Assembly: GCA_019689515.1 (NCBI GenBank)
Contig: JADGHI010000045.1
Location: 1-14,040, forward strand
Length of the DNA stretch: 14,040 bases
Direction: 5' to 3'
DNA from: Acetobacteraceae bacterium
GTDB taxonomy: Bacteria; Pseudomonadota; Alphaproteobacteria; Acetobacterales; Acetobacteraceae
Shown here: positions 6,738 through 13,954 of the stretch, piece after piece
Numbering within the stretch: position 1 is the stretch's first letter
How the letters are laid out: every line of letters starts with the position of its first letter
Position numbers and translations under genes: made by a program
The notes under the pieces: generated by a model
What the model was told of the DNA's origin: nothing
Database searches by the model: none
Seen by the model: the letters and a program-made list of their open reading frames with translations, nothing else

Positions 6738-6956
6738 GTGCGCAACACCTACGGTCAGGCCTCGGCGGGCCTTTCGGCCTGGATCTGGAGCCACCTGTAC
6801 CTTTGCACGGCGGTCAGCCTCGTCGTCGCCGCGATCCTGCGGCTGTTCGGCCAGTTCAATTGGGTCACGTTCTTCGTCATGGCCGCGGGGACGTTCCTGA
6901 TGATGGCGGCCGAAGTCGTCCGAGAGCCTCCACCCCCGCCCCCCGACGGCGAGTAG
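6738..6956 (+). CDS. Small two-helix membrane protein (72 aa), GTG start
   Basis: The protein starts at GTG 6738, seven bases after a GGGAG ribosome binding site (6726-6730). It has a short polar N-terminus (RNTYGQASAG), two hydrophobic helices (about residues 13-36 and 41-58) separated by a tight turn (GQFN), and a Pro-rich tail (REPPPPPPDGE). The in-frame upstream extension to 6672 is not protein-like. The N-terminal helix contains aromatic residues (WIWSHLYL). No family is recognised. After the TAG stop the same frame continues open for another 18 sense codons to 7018. It could be a small inner-membrane accessory protein; its function is unknown. Confidence 0.6.
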   Translation: MRNTYGQASAGLSAWIWSHLYLCTAVSLVVAAILRLFGQFNWVTFFVMAAGTFLMMAAEVVREPPPPPPDGE

Positions 6957-7544
6957 CAGCGCCGCGCTTCCACGCTGGCGGGCACCAAGTGGAAGGACGC
7001 CAAGGACGCGCTTCCCAGGTAGCCGCGTGTGGGCCTCTCAACCGTCTTCCGGGGAAAGCGCAGCTTCGGAGTGGGGTGCCGCTCCCGCGGCATCCTGCAT
7101 CCGCTCATGCCCGGGCGAGCGGCGCCGCTCCGCACGGACATCCCCGACCAAGTTGCCCCCGGCTTATGGAACGTGTGGCGCTCCATGGTGGGCCACCAAG
7201 CCGCGTGCATCGGCGGGTGGTAGGCGTTCACCGGGCGGCTGCTGCGGTCACAAGGCGCCTCCTCGTGACCCCGCGCCCGGCTGGCACCGGGGCCAGAGTT
7301 ACCTCCTGAACCCGAGGTCCTTCGGTCCGACGCGGGGCAGCCGGGAGAGGCAGCCCGCGACGCGAACTGTGCTTGGCACGAAGCCTCCCTCGTTCGTTCC
7401 TGCCCGGCCTCGCTCGCGCCGCAAGCGGGCTGCGACGGAGGCCAGGCTGCGATCGCCCTGAACGGAAATGCCCAGGCCGCGGATCGCGGGCTTGGAAAAG
7501 CCTGGCCCCGTTGCCGGCCTGACCACGGCCAGGCCGACCAGGGG
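6957..7544. other. Intergenic region without a convincing gene
   Basis: This is about 590 bp between the 72-aa gene and the 3' end of the kinase-fusion gene. Open frames exist on both strands but their translations show no domain. A short in-frame continuation of the 72-aa frame lies at the 5' end. I see no clear terminator for the converging genes. Confidence 0.45.
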
Positions 7545-8678
7545 CTAGGCACCGCCGCCGCCGGGGCGCAAGTCGGGCTTGGCGTCGCGCGCCTCTTCCT
7601 CGTCCCGCGCTGCGAGGATCGCCTCCACCGCTGCCCGTCGCGCCGCGTCCCCGCCGATCAGCGGCGCGATCTGGTCGGTCTGGCCGGTGGCGATCATCGT
7701 CAGGATCGGCCGCGCGATCGCGCCCGTGGCGTCGCGCGGAAGGGTCGGGACGCGGCGGATGCGCTCCGGCGGCGCGACGCCGGGCGGCAGGCGCTCGCGC
7801 AGATGGGCGCGCAGCGCCGCTCCGTCGAGCGCCGCGGCGGGGTCGCAGACGACGAAGGCGTGCAGGCCGATCCCGTCGCGGCGGAAGGGGTAGGCGACCA
7901 CGGCGATCTCGCGCACCGCAGGGTGGGCGCGCGCCGCCGCCTCGATGCGCGGCCCGTCGCGGAGCAGGCGCAGCCCGCCGCCCTCCCGGTCGCGCATGCC
8001 GAGCAGGCGGTGCGTGACCAGCCGGTAGAGCGGCTTGCCGGTGCGCATCCAGGCCCGCGCGAAGAGGCTCTTGCGCGCCAGCACGCGCCGCTCCGTCGGC
8101 GTCAGCCCCTCGGGGTGGAATTTGCGCTTGTGCTTGAGCAGGTGGCGCAGGTCCTCGTAGGCGAGGATGCGCAGCAGCCGGCTGCCGCGCGGCCGGTGCA
8201 GGCTGGCGAGCTGGAGGTCCACCACCGCCGCCTCGCCCTGCGGCGTGACCAGCCAGTTCGGCTCCTTCGCCAGGTCGTTGTGGGCGATTCCCGCACGACG
8301 CAGGCGCCGCAGCAGGAGGCGGGCGGAGCGGAAGAACGCGGCATTGCCATGCGGCCGCGCGACCTGCATCGGCAGCCCGTCCACGAAGCCGCGGATCACG
8401 GTGTGCCGGTCGGCGTGGATCAGCGTCGGGACGCCAGGGATGCCGGCGGCGCGGCGCAGCGCCCGCCGCTCGCGCGCGGCGAAGTGCAGGGCGAGCGGCC
8501 GCGCCCACCAGCGCGCGGTCGAGAGGTCGCGGCGGATCGCGGGCAGGCGCTCGCCGGCGGCGGTGACCACGACGCCACGCTCGATGGTGGAGAAGACGTC
8601 GGACTTGAGCACGGCCTCGCGCTCGAAGACGGGCGGCGTCGAGGCGGGAATGGTCCGATCGGAGGTCGCTCCGGGCAT
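7545..8678 (-). CDS. RIO/WaaP-like kinase domain fused to AMP-binding_C (acyl-CoA synthetase lid) domain
   Basis: This 377-aa protein is predicted to be cytoplasmic. Residues about 23-230 resemble a protein-kinase-like fold of the RIO or lipopolysaccharide-kinase type. They show a conserved-looking start (LKSDVFSTIERG), a basic AIRRDL where the ATP-binding lysine strand would be, a catalytic loop HNDLAKEPN (133-141, D135) and a metal-binding VVDLQLA (D154) in place of DFG. A basic stretch LRHLLKHKRKF (177-187) follows. Residues about 243-330 match the C-terminal domain of AMP-forming synthetases (IEAAARAHPAVREIAVVAYP, then LPRDATGAI). In active synthetases the last motif reads PRTxxGKI; here the catalytic lysine is Ala320, and no adenylation domain is present. 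Catalytic activity and substrate are unknown. It lies 60 bp after the ABC ATPase gene on the same strand, possibly in the same transcript. No strong ribosome binding site supports the ATG. Confidence 0.75.
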   Translation of the reverse strand: MPGATSDRTIPASTPPVFEREAVLKSDVFSTIERGVVVTAAGERLPAIRRDLSTARWWARPLALHFAARERRALRRAAGIPGVPTLIHADRHTVIRGFVDGLPMQVARPHGNAAFFRSARLLLRRLRRAGIAHNDLAKEPNWLVTPQGEAAVVDLQLASLHRPRGSRLLRILAYEDLRHLLKHKRKFHPEGLTPTERRVLARKSLFARAWMRTGKPLYRLVTHRLLGMRDREGGGLRLLRDGPRIEAAARAHPAVREIAVVAYPFRRDGIGLHAFVVCDPAAALDGAALRAHLRERLPPGVAPPERIRRVPTLPRDATGAIARPILTMIATGQTDQIAPLIGGDAARRAAVEAILAARDEEEARDAKPDLRPGGGGA

Positions 8679-8738
8679 CGCTGGCAGCTAGCAGGAACGG
8701 GCCCCCGCGGCCAAGGGCGGGCGGCCCCGCCCCCCCGT

Positions 8739-9443
8739 TCAGCCCGAGGCCGGGCCGTCGCTCACCACCCGCCCGTCCACCAGGTGCACGCGCCGGGAGC
8801 AGCGCCGCGCCAGGTCGGGGTCGTGGGTGACGACGATGACGGTGCGCCCCTCCTCGCGCACGAGACGCTCGAAGATGTCGAAGACCGCGGCGGCGTTCTT
8901 CGTGTCGAGATTGCCGGTCGGCTCGTCGGCCAGGATCAGCGCCGGGTCGTTGGCGAGCGCGCGGGCGATCGCGACGCGCTGGCGCATGCCGCCGGAAAGC
9001 TGCTCCGGCAGCTTCGTCGCCGCGGCGTCGAGGCCGAGGGTGCCGAGCAGCCGCATCGCCTGCGCGCGCGCCGCGGCGGCATCGAGCCGGCCGAGCCGGC
9101 GGATCGGGATCAGCACGTTGTCGAGCGAGCTGAACTCCGGCAGCAGGAAGTGGAACTGGAAGACGAAGCCGAGCCGCGCGAGGCGGAGCGCGGCGAGCTC
9201 CTCCGCGTCCAGCTCTGCCGTGTCGCGGCCTTCGAGCAGGATCCGCCCCTCGGTCGGGCGGTCGAGCAGCCCGAGCAGGTAGAGCAGGCTCGACTTGCCC
9301 GAGCCGGAGGGGCCAGTGATCGCGACGAATTCGCCGCGCGCGAAACGGAGCGAGATGTCGGCGACCAGCGTCACGCCTTCCGGCAGGGTGCGCGTGACCC
9401 GCTCCGCGGCGAGGAGCGGCGGATCCGCCGGGCCGTCGCTCAC
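8739..9443 (-). CDS. LolD/MacB-type ABC transporter ATP-binding protein
   Basis: This 234-aa ATPase has every core motif: Walker A GPSGSGKS (44-51), Q-loop in FVFQFHFLLPEFSSLDNV (Q96), signature LSGGMRQR (149-156), Walker B LILADEPT (169-176) and the switch histidine in VVTHD. The text after the Q-loop glutamine is close to that of LolD, the ATPase that powers lipoprotein release from the inner membrane. MacB-type ATPases share this subfamily. The start is GTG 9443, and its GTGA overlaps the stop codon of the permease by 4 nt, so translation is probably coupled. It should dimerise under the adjacent permease on the cytoplasmic side. The substrate is not determined. Confidence 0.93.
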   Translation of the reverse strand: MSDGPADPPLLAAERVTRTLPEGVTLVADISLRFARGEFVAITGPSGSGKSSLLYLLGLLDRPTEGRILLEGRDTAELDAEELAALRLARLGFVFQFHFLLPEFSSLDNVLIPIRRLGRLDAAAARAQAMRLLGTLGLDAAATKLPEQLSGGMRQRVAIARALANDPALILADEPTGNLDTKNAAAVFDIFERLVREEGRTVIVVTHDPDLARRCSRRVHLVDGRVVSDGPASG

Positions 9444-10684
9444 GCCGCCCCGCGCACCACCTGGACGGGATCGAGCCGCGAGGCCCGCCGCGCCGGGATC
9501 ACCGCCGCGATCCCGGCGGCCAGCACCGCGAAGCCCGAGGCCAGCAGATAGACCCGCCAGTCGCGCGCCAGGATGAAGCGATCGGAGCCGGAGGGCGCCT
9601 CCACCCCGAAGCGGACCTGCGCCAGTCCCTCGATCATCACGGCGCCGAGCACGCAGCCGAGGACGGCGCCGAGCAGGCCCGCCACGATCCCCTGCACGAG
9701 GAACAGCATCTGGATGTCGCGCTCGGTGAAGCCGAGCGACTTCAGGATCGCGATGTCGCGCGTCTTCTCGTACACCACCGTCGAGATGATGTTGTAGATG
9801 CCGAAGGCCGCGACCAGCAGGATCGCCCCGGTCACGCTGTACATCACGGCGTTCTGGATGACGAAGACGGTGAGGAAGTTCTTGTTCTGCTCCTCCCAGC
9901 TCTCGGTGCGGTCGCCGAAGCGCGCCTCGATCTCGCGCGCGAGCGGCTCGGCGCGCGTCACGTCGCGCAGGCGGAGCTGGATCTGGTTGACCACGTTGGA
10001 CCGGTCCTGCAGCACCTGGTTGACCTTGAGCAGCGCATAGCCCTGCTGCTGGTCGAGCGTCTGGATGCCGGTGCGGAACAGGCCGACGACCTTCATCGAG
10101 AGCGTCACGCCGCGCGGCGAGACCGCGGCGATGGTGTCGCCCAGGCCGACGCCGAGGCGCTGCGCCAGCGCCTCCCCGATGATGAGGCCGTTGGCGGTGG
10201 CGCGCAGGTCCTCGATCCGCCCATGCGTCATGTCCTTCTGGATGTTGGACACGCGCGCGTGCCGCACGGGGTCAATCCCGACGATCGTCACCGAGACGTC
10301 GCGCGAGCCGTAGCGGAGCAGCGCCTGGCCGGTGAGGACGGGCGCCGCGGCCACGCCTTCCATCGCTTCCAGCATGGCGAGCTTGTCGCCGGCGGCGCGG
10401 ATGCCGCGCACGCGGTCCTGCGGCCGCACGCCGGCGATCGCGACCGCGCCCTCCGGATGCGCGAGCGCGGCGGCCTGCGGCGGCGGGTCGCGCATCTCGT
10501 CCTTGATGGTGATGTGCGGCGCGACGTCGATGATCTGGCTGATGAAGTAGGTCTGGAAGCCCCGCATCAGCGCCGCGATGGCGATGAAGAAGGCGACGCC
10601 GAGCGCCACGCCGAACACCGAGACCAGAGTCTGGCGCCGCCGCCGCGCCAGCATGCCGCGGGCGAGGTCGAGCAGCAGCCTCAC
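9440..10684 (-). CDS. LolC/E-like (FtsX/MacB-type) ABC transporter permease
   Basis: This 414-aa permease has the four-helix FtsX/Lol layout. Helix 1 (about residues 20-42, LVSVFGVALGVAFFIAIAAL) precedes a periplasmic domain of about 220 residues beginning GFQTYFISQIIDVAPHITI. Three C-terminal helices contain the coupling segment YEKTRDIAILKSLGFTERDI, and the end is IPARRASRLDPVQVVRG. These are typical of LolC/LolE and MacB permease domains. The GTG start at 10684 overlaps the adaptor gene's stop codon (GTGA), and the 3' end overlaps the ATPase start in the same way. The frame stays open much further upstream, antisense or out of frame to other features, but that part is not protein-like. A homodimeric transporter is likely because only one permease is present. 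Confidence 0.9.
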   Translation of the reverse strand: MRLLLDLARGMLARRRRQTLVSVFGVALGVAFFIAIAALMRGFQTYFISQIIDVAPHITIKDEMRDPPPQAAALAHPEGAVAIAGVRPQDRVRGIRAAGDKLAMLEAMEGVAAAPVLTGQALLRYGSRDVSVTIVGIDPVRHARVSNIQKDMTHGRIEDLRATANGLIIGEALAQRLGVGLGDTIAAVSPRGVTLSMKVVGLFRTGIQTLDQQQGYALLKVNQVLQDRSNVVNQIQLRLRDVTRAEPLAREIEARFGDRTESWEEQNKNFLTVFVIQNAVMYSVTGAILLVAAFGIYNIISTVVYEKTRDIAILKSLGFTERDIQMLFLVQGIVAGLLGAVLGCVLGAVMIEGLAQVRFGVEAPSGSDRFILARDWRVYLLASGFAVLAAGIAAVIPARRASRLDPVQVVRGAA

Positions 10685-11676
10685 GGCGTAAGCCTGACGG
10701 GCTGGCCGTCGCGCAGGCCGGCGGGCGGGTCGAGCACCACCGCCTCGCCGGCGGCAAGGCCGCGGCGGATCTCCGTCGCGCGCGGGCCCTGCACGCCGGG
10801 CTGGACGCGGCGGAGCTGGGCGATCTCCTTCTCGACGACGAAGACCCGCCCGCCCTCGGCGAGGGCGCGCGGCGGCACGAGCACGGCCTCGGGATCCTCG
10901 CGGAGCACGATGTTGGCCTCCACGGTCATGCCGATGCGCAGCGGCGTGTCGTCGGGCAGGGCGAGGCGCACGCGGTAGGACTTGCGCGTGGTGTCGCCCA
11001 TCGGCGTGATCTGCGCCACCCGCGCCTCCATCACCTGGCCGGGGAAGGCGTCGGCGCGCAGCAGAGCACGCTGGCCGACGGTCACGCGGGCGATGTCTTC
11101 CTCGTCCACCTCGGCGGTGACGCGCAGCGGGCGGGTCTCGCCGACCCAGAACAGGGCGGCGGGGGTGTCCACGATCTCGCCCACCTCGACGTCGCGGCGG
11201 AGCACGACGCCGGCGTCGGGGGCGCGCACGAGGTAATCGTCGAGCCGGCGGGCGGCGGCGTCGGCGACGGCGCGGGCGGCGCGCGCCTCGCTTTCCCGGC
11301 GGTCGGCCTCGGCGCGGGAGACGGCGCCGCTCGCGACCAGCGGGCGGACGCGGGCGAGCTCGTCGGCGGCCTGGCGGGCGCGGACCTCGGCTTCCTCGAC
11401 GCGGGCGCGGGTCTCGCGGTCGTCGAGGCGGGCCATGATCTGGCCGGGTGCGACGCGCTCGCCCTCCTCGACGAGCACCGCGACGACGCGGCCGCGGGTC
11501 GCGGGGCCGACCTTGGCCCATTGCACCGGCTCGACGCTGCCGGTGGCGTACACCGCCTCGACCGCCGGGCCGGAGGTGGCGAGCGCGATGGCGACGGCGG
11601 GCGGCAGGGCACGCCACCAGACGAGACCCGTGGCAAGGAGCGCGAGAAGCGGGAGGACGAGAAGGAGACGACGCAT
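10681..11676 (-). CDS. HlyD/MacA-like periplasmic adaptor (membrane fusion protein)
   Basis: This 331-aa protein begins with an uncleaved anchor or signal (MRRLLLVLPLLALLATGLVWW). It then has the membrane-fusion-protein order: first half of the lipoyl domain (ATGSVEPVQW to RVVAVLVEEGERVAPGQ, about 44-80), an Ala/Arg/Glu-rich helical hairpin (about 85-145), second lipoyl half (YLVRAPDAGVVLRRDVEVGE), and beta-barrel and proximal domains to the end (ITPMGDTTRKSYRVRLALP, LRIGMTVEANIV). It is the first gene of the exporter operon and overlaps the permease by 4 nt. Such adaptors link an inner-membrane pump to an outer-membrane channel or acceptor. No TolC-like gene is in the window, so the channel would be supplied elsewhere. 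The ATG at 11676 lacks an obvious Shine-Dalgarno sequence. Confidence 0.9.
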   Translation of the reverse strand: MRRLLLVLPLLALLATGLVWWRALPPAVAIALATSGPAVEAVYATGSVEPVQWAKVGPATRGRVVAVLVEEGERVAPGQIMARLDDRETRARVEEAEVRARQAADELARVRPLVASGAVSRAEADRRESEARAARAVADAAARRLDDYLVRAPDAGVVLRRDVEVGEIVDTPAALFWVGETRPLRVTAEVDEEDIARVTVGQRALLRADAFPGQVMEARVAQITPMGDTTRKSYRVRLALPDDTPLRIGMTVEANIVLREDPEAVLVPPRALAEGGRVFVVEKEIAQLRRVQPGVQGPRATEIRRGLAAGEAVVLDPPAGLRDGQPVRLTP

Positions 11677-11986
11677 GGGGCCGGATCGTGGTGGCGGGCG
11701 GGTGTAGCACGCGGGCCCGCCGGGTGGATGTGGATGGAGATGAGCGGAAGGGACGGGCCGGATCGGGCCCTATGGCCGGCCGGCGGGCGGGGCGTTGCCG
11801 GCGCGGCGCGGCGCGGCTATCTAGCGGGTGCGTGTGCCGACATGGCCCGGCGGCGGAACGGGTGCGTTTCTGAAACTCCGTTCCACTCATGCGAGTTCTT
11901 CGCTGCCGGGCTATTGATTTTCGGCAGGGCTTGGGCTCGAAGCTGCGTGCCAACCGCGGTGGCTCAAGGCCGGACGCCCTGGTCGG
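11677..11986. other. Divergent intergenic region (exporter operon / tRNA-Thr)
   Basis: These 310 bp must contain the operon's minus-strand promoter and the tRNA promoter, but I cannot assign confident boxes. It holds a short GC-only tandem stretch (GCGCG units at 11801-11815), a small perfect palindrome GTTTC-t-GAAAC (11866-11876), and an AT-richer segment near 11870-11935 where promoters are most likely. Confidence 0.4.
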
Positions 11987-12062
11987 GCTGGCGTAGCTCA
12001 GTTGGTAGAGCACTCGATTCGTAATCGAGCGGTCGGGAGTTCGAGTCTCCCCGCCAGCACCA
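11987..12062 (+). tRNA. tRNA-Thr (anticodon CGU)
   Basis: A complete 76-nt cloverleaf can be folded by eye. The acceptor stem GCTGGCG/CGCCAGC is fully paired. The D arm GCTC/GAGC has an AGTTGGTA loop. The anticodon stem CTCGA/TCGAG carries the loop TTCGTAA (anticodon CGT, reading ACG threonine codons). The variable loop is CGGTC, and the T arm is GGGAG/CTCCC with loop TTCGAGT. The discriminator base is A and the CCA end is encoded. The sequence closely follows bacterial tRNA-Thr(CGU). Confidence 0.97.
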
Positions 12063-12295
12063 TCCCGCCCGCATACCGACATCGCTGGGTCCGGGGGCGG
12101 TAGCGGCCACCGGACAGCCGCCGACCGATTGCGCGGGCTTTCCTCATCGGCGGGCAGGTTCGGCGAAGGCCGACGCGCCGTATTCGGCAACGGCATGTCG
12201 CGCGCCTCTGCCCGCGGCCGCCCCTGGGCGGCTTGCCTCCCGTCGCCTATCCGTTCCCCCCTTCAGACAAGCAGACGGGAGAGGAGACCAGCACG

Positions 12296-13288
12296 ATGTC
12301 GCACGTAAGCGGGTTCGGGCGCCGGAGCACCATCGCCGCGGCGGCCGCCGGGCTGATCGGCATGCCGCGGATCGCGCGCGGCACGGCCTTCCCGGAACGC
12401 CCGATCCGTCTGGTCATCCCCTATGGCGGCGGCGGCCAGACCGACATCGTTTCCCGCGTCACCGCGGAGGCCCTGTCGCAGCGCCTCGGCCAGGCGGTCG
12501 TCGCGGACAACCGCCCCGGCGGCGCCGGCAACCTCGCAGCGGAAATCGTCGCCCGCGCGCCCGCCGACGGCTACACCGTGCTCGTCGCGACCGCGGGCAC
12601 CTACAGCGGGCTCAACGCTCTGCTCTACCGCGCCGTCGGCTACGATTGGGCGCGCGACTTCGCCCCGGTCGGCATGTTCTGCACGACCGCCAACATGCTG
12701 ATCGTCCATCGCTCGATCCCGGGCCGCAACTTCGGCGAGGTGGTCGAGTGGATCCGCCGCAACCCGGGGCGCTTCTCCTTCGCCTCGGCTGGCGTCGGCG
12801 CAACCACCCACCTCATCATGGAGGAGGTCGGCGAGCGGCTGGGGCTGGAGATGCTCCACGTGCCCTACCGGCAGACTGGCCAGGCGATGGCCGACCTGCT
12901 GGCCGGGCGCGTGCACTCGCGCTGCCTCGGCATCCCGGAGGCCGAGACGCTGCGGCAGGAGAGCAGCGTCCGGCCGGTAGCGGTGACCACGCCGGCGCGG
13001 CGGCCGGAGTGGCCCGATGTGGCAACGATGGGCGAGACGATCCCGGGCTACGAGTCCTCGAGCTATTTTGGCCTGGTCGTGCCGGTGCGCACGCCGCCAG
13101 AGGTGGTGGCGCGGCTGAACGCCGCGCTGCAGGAGGCGCTGCGGGACGACGGTGTGCGCGCCGCCTACCGGCGCGCCGGCGCCGACCCGGCCGATCCGCA
13201 TCCGCCCGAGACCTTCGCCGCCCGCGCCGCCGCCGACGGGGAGCGCTGGGCGCCGCTGATCCGCCGGCTCAATCTGGTCGCCGAGTAG
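12296..13288 (+). CDS. Bug-family (TctC-like) tripartite tricarboxylate transporter substrate-binding protein
   Basis: This 330-aa periplasmic receptor starts at ATG 12296, nine bases after a strong GGGAGAGGAG (12277-12286). A longer frame from 12233 lacks such support. The N-terminus GFGRRSTIAAAAAGLIG with a twin arginine looks like a Tat-type signal, with cleavage probably near residues 26-31. The mature protein opens with FPERPIRLVIPYGGGGQTDIVSR, then ADNRPGGAGNLAAE and APADGYTVLV. These are signature blocks of the Bug/TctC family, which bind carboxylates and small organic anions. The later segments HVPYRQTGQAMADLLAGRV and TPPEVVARLNAALQEAL are also standard. No TctA/TctB membrane partners are adjacent, which is common for this expanded family. 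The ligand is unknown. Confidence 0.93.
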   Translation: MSHVSGFGRRSTIAAAAAGLIGMPRIARGTAFPERPIRLVIPYGGGGQTDIVSRVTAEALSQRLGQAVVADNRPGGAGNLAAEIVARAPADGYTVLVATAGTYSGLNALLYRAVGYDWARDFAPVGMFCTTANMLIVHRSIPGRNFGEVVEWIRRNPGRFSFASAGVGATTHLIMEEVGERLGLEMLHVPYRQTGQAMADLLAGRVHSRCLGIPEAETLRQESSVRPVAVTTPARRPEWPDVATMGETIPGYESSSYFGLVVPVRTPPEVVARLNAALQEALRDDGVRAAYRRAGADPADPHPPETFAARAAADGERWAPLIRRLNLVAE

Positions 13289-13322
13289 CATCGGGGGGGC
13301 GATACCGCCTCGGCAGACGGCC

Positions 13323-13362
13323 TTCGCCGCGGCCCGGCCGATGGGTGCCAGGCCGCGGCGAA
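13323..13362 (+). terminator. Strong hairpin downstream of the Bug receptor gene
   Basis: TTCGCCGCGGCC (13323-13334) and GGCCGCGGCGAA (13351-13362) are perfect 12-bp inverted copies around a 16-nt loop, 34 bp after the stop codon. There is no T-tract, so it is either a GC-rich terminator of the kind common in such genomes or an mRNA 3'-end stabiliser. Confidence 0.5.
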
Positions 13363-13554
13363 TCCGAATCACGGCAGAAGTGCGCCTCCCGGCGATCCTG
13401 CGCCGAAGCGCATCGGGCTTGGCTGATGCCCGCTTCGGCTGCGCCTCTGATCCCGGGACGAGAGGGCAAGGAGGTTTGATCCGGCCCGCAGGGGGAACCC
13501 GAGGCCCCGCGGCCGCGCTGCAGCTCCGACCATATCCTTGGAAGGAAGCGCGCG

Positions 13555-13812
13555 ATGGCTGGGAAGCAGCCGCCGCAACAGCAGCAGCAACGCCAGGGCG
13601 GCGGCGAGAGCCGCAACGAGGGCGAGGGCAGCCGCAGCGCCGCGCGCGCCTACAACGAGGCGACCGAGCGCTTCGTGCGGAGCGGCAAGGTCGAACCCGC
13701 CGCGCGTGATGCGGCGCGCGCGGTGGAGGGCACGGAGCGGGACGACCTCCGCCGTGCCGAGGAGGAAGGCAAGCGCCACAGCCACGGCGAGGACCCGGCG
13801 GTGAAGCGCTGA
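13555..13812 (+). CDS. Small hydrophilic Gln-rich charged protein (85 aa)
   Basis: The ATG at 13555 follows GGAAGGAAG (13540-13548) at a spacing of six bases, a strong ribosome binding site. The protein starts MAGKQPPQQQQQRQGGG and then becomes a highly charged, helix-prone sequence (SAARAYNEATERFVRSGKV, EPAARDAARAVEG, DDLRRAEEEGKRHSH). It has no hydrophobic segment or cysteine, so it is probably soluble, cytoplasmic and partly disordered. I do not recognise a named family. An overlapping frame starting at 13538 is a shadow. A role in stress response or nucleic-acid binding is conceivable from composition but unsupported. Confidence 0.7.
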   Translation: MAGKQPPQQQQQRQGGGESRNEGEGSRSAARAYNEATERFVRSGKVEPAARDAARAVEGTERDDLRRAEEEGKRHSHGEDPAVKR

Positions 13813-13954
13813 GTCCTCCCGCGCGCTGGTCGGAGCCGGCCGCGGCCAACGCCGCGCTTCCTGGCGCAGATCGCCACAGGGCGAGATCGCCTGGGGGCGT
13901 GGACCGCCGCCGCGATCAAGGAGCCGGCGTGACCGGGCAACGCCCTAGGTAGGG

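Noticed and set aside
6290..7309. 339-aa plus-strand frame
   Set aside because: It crosses the candidate promoter and overlaps the better-supported 72-aa gene in another frame; there is no domain and the composition is Arg/Gly/Pro-rich.
7803..9551. 582-aa plus-strand frame
   Set aside because: It is antisense to the kinase fusion and the ABC ATPase; its His/Arg/Asp/Gly-rich composition is typical of a shadow frame.
11987..12062. tRNA-Thr as an integration site for a mobile element
   Set aside because: No integrase, no second copy of the tRNA 3' end and no phage or plasmid genes were found in the flanking sequence.
12118..12153. 7-bp inverted repeat CCGCCGA/TCGGCGG after the tRNA as a terminator
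   Set aside because: The loop is 22 nt and there is no T-rich tail; too weak to call.
10685..12196. Long upstream extension of the permease frame (would give a 918-aa protein)
   Set aside because: The extra 500 residues are antisense or out of frame to the adaptor gene and pass through the tRNA in reverse, giving the usual tRNA-derived artefact peptide. The GTG start overlapping the adaptor stop explains the gene fully.
12263..13849. 528-aa minus-strand frame
   Set aside because: It is antisense to the clear Bug receptor gene and the small charged protein and has shadow-frame composition.
13813..13932. In-frame continuation after the 85-aa protein (ends FLAQIATGRDRLGAWTAAA)
   Set aside because: It has no start codon of its own and no recognisable domain. 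It could be a fragment, but nothing beyond a few plausible residues supports it.
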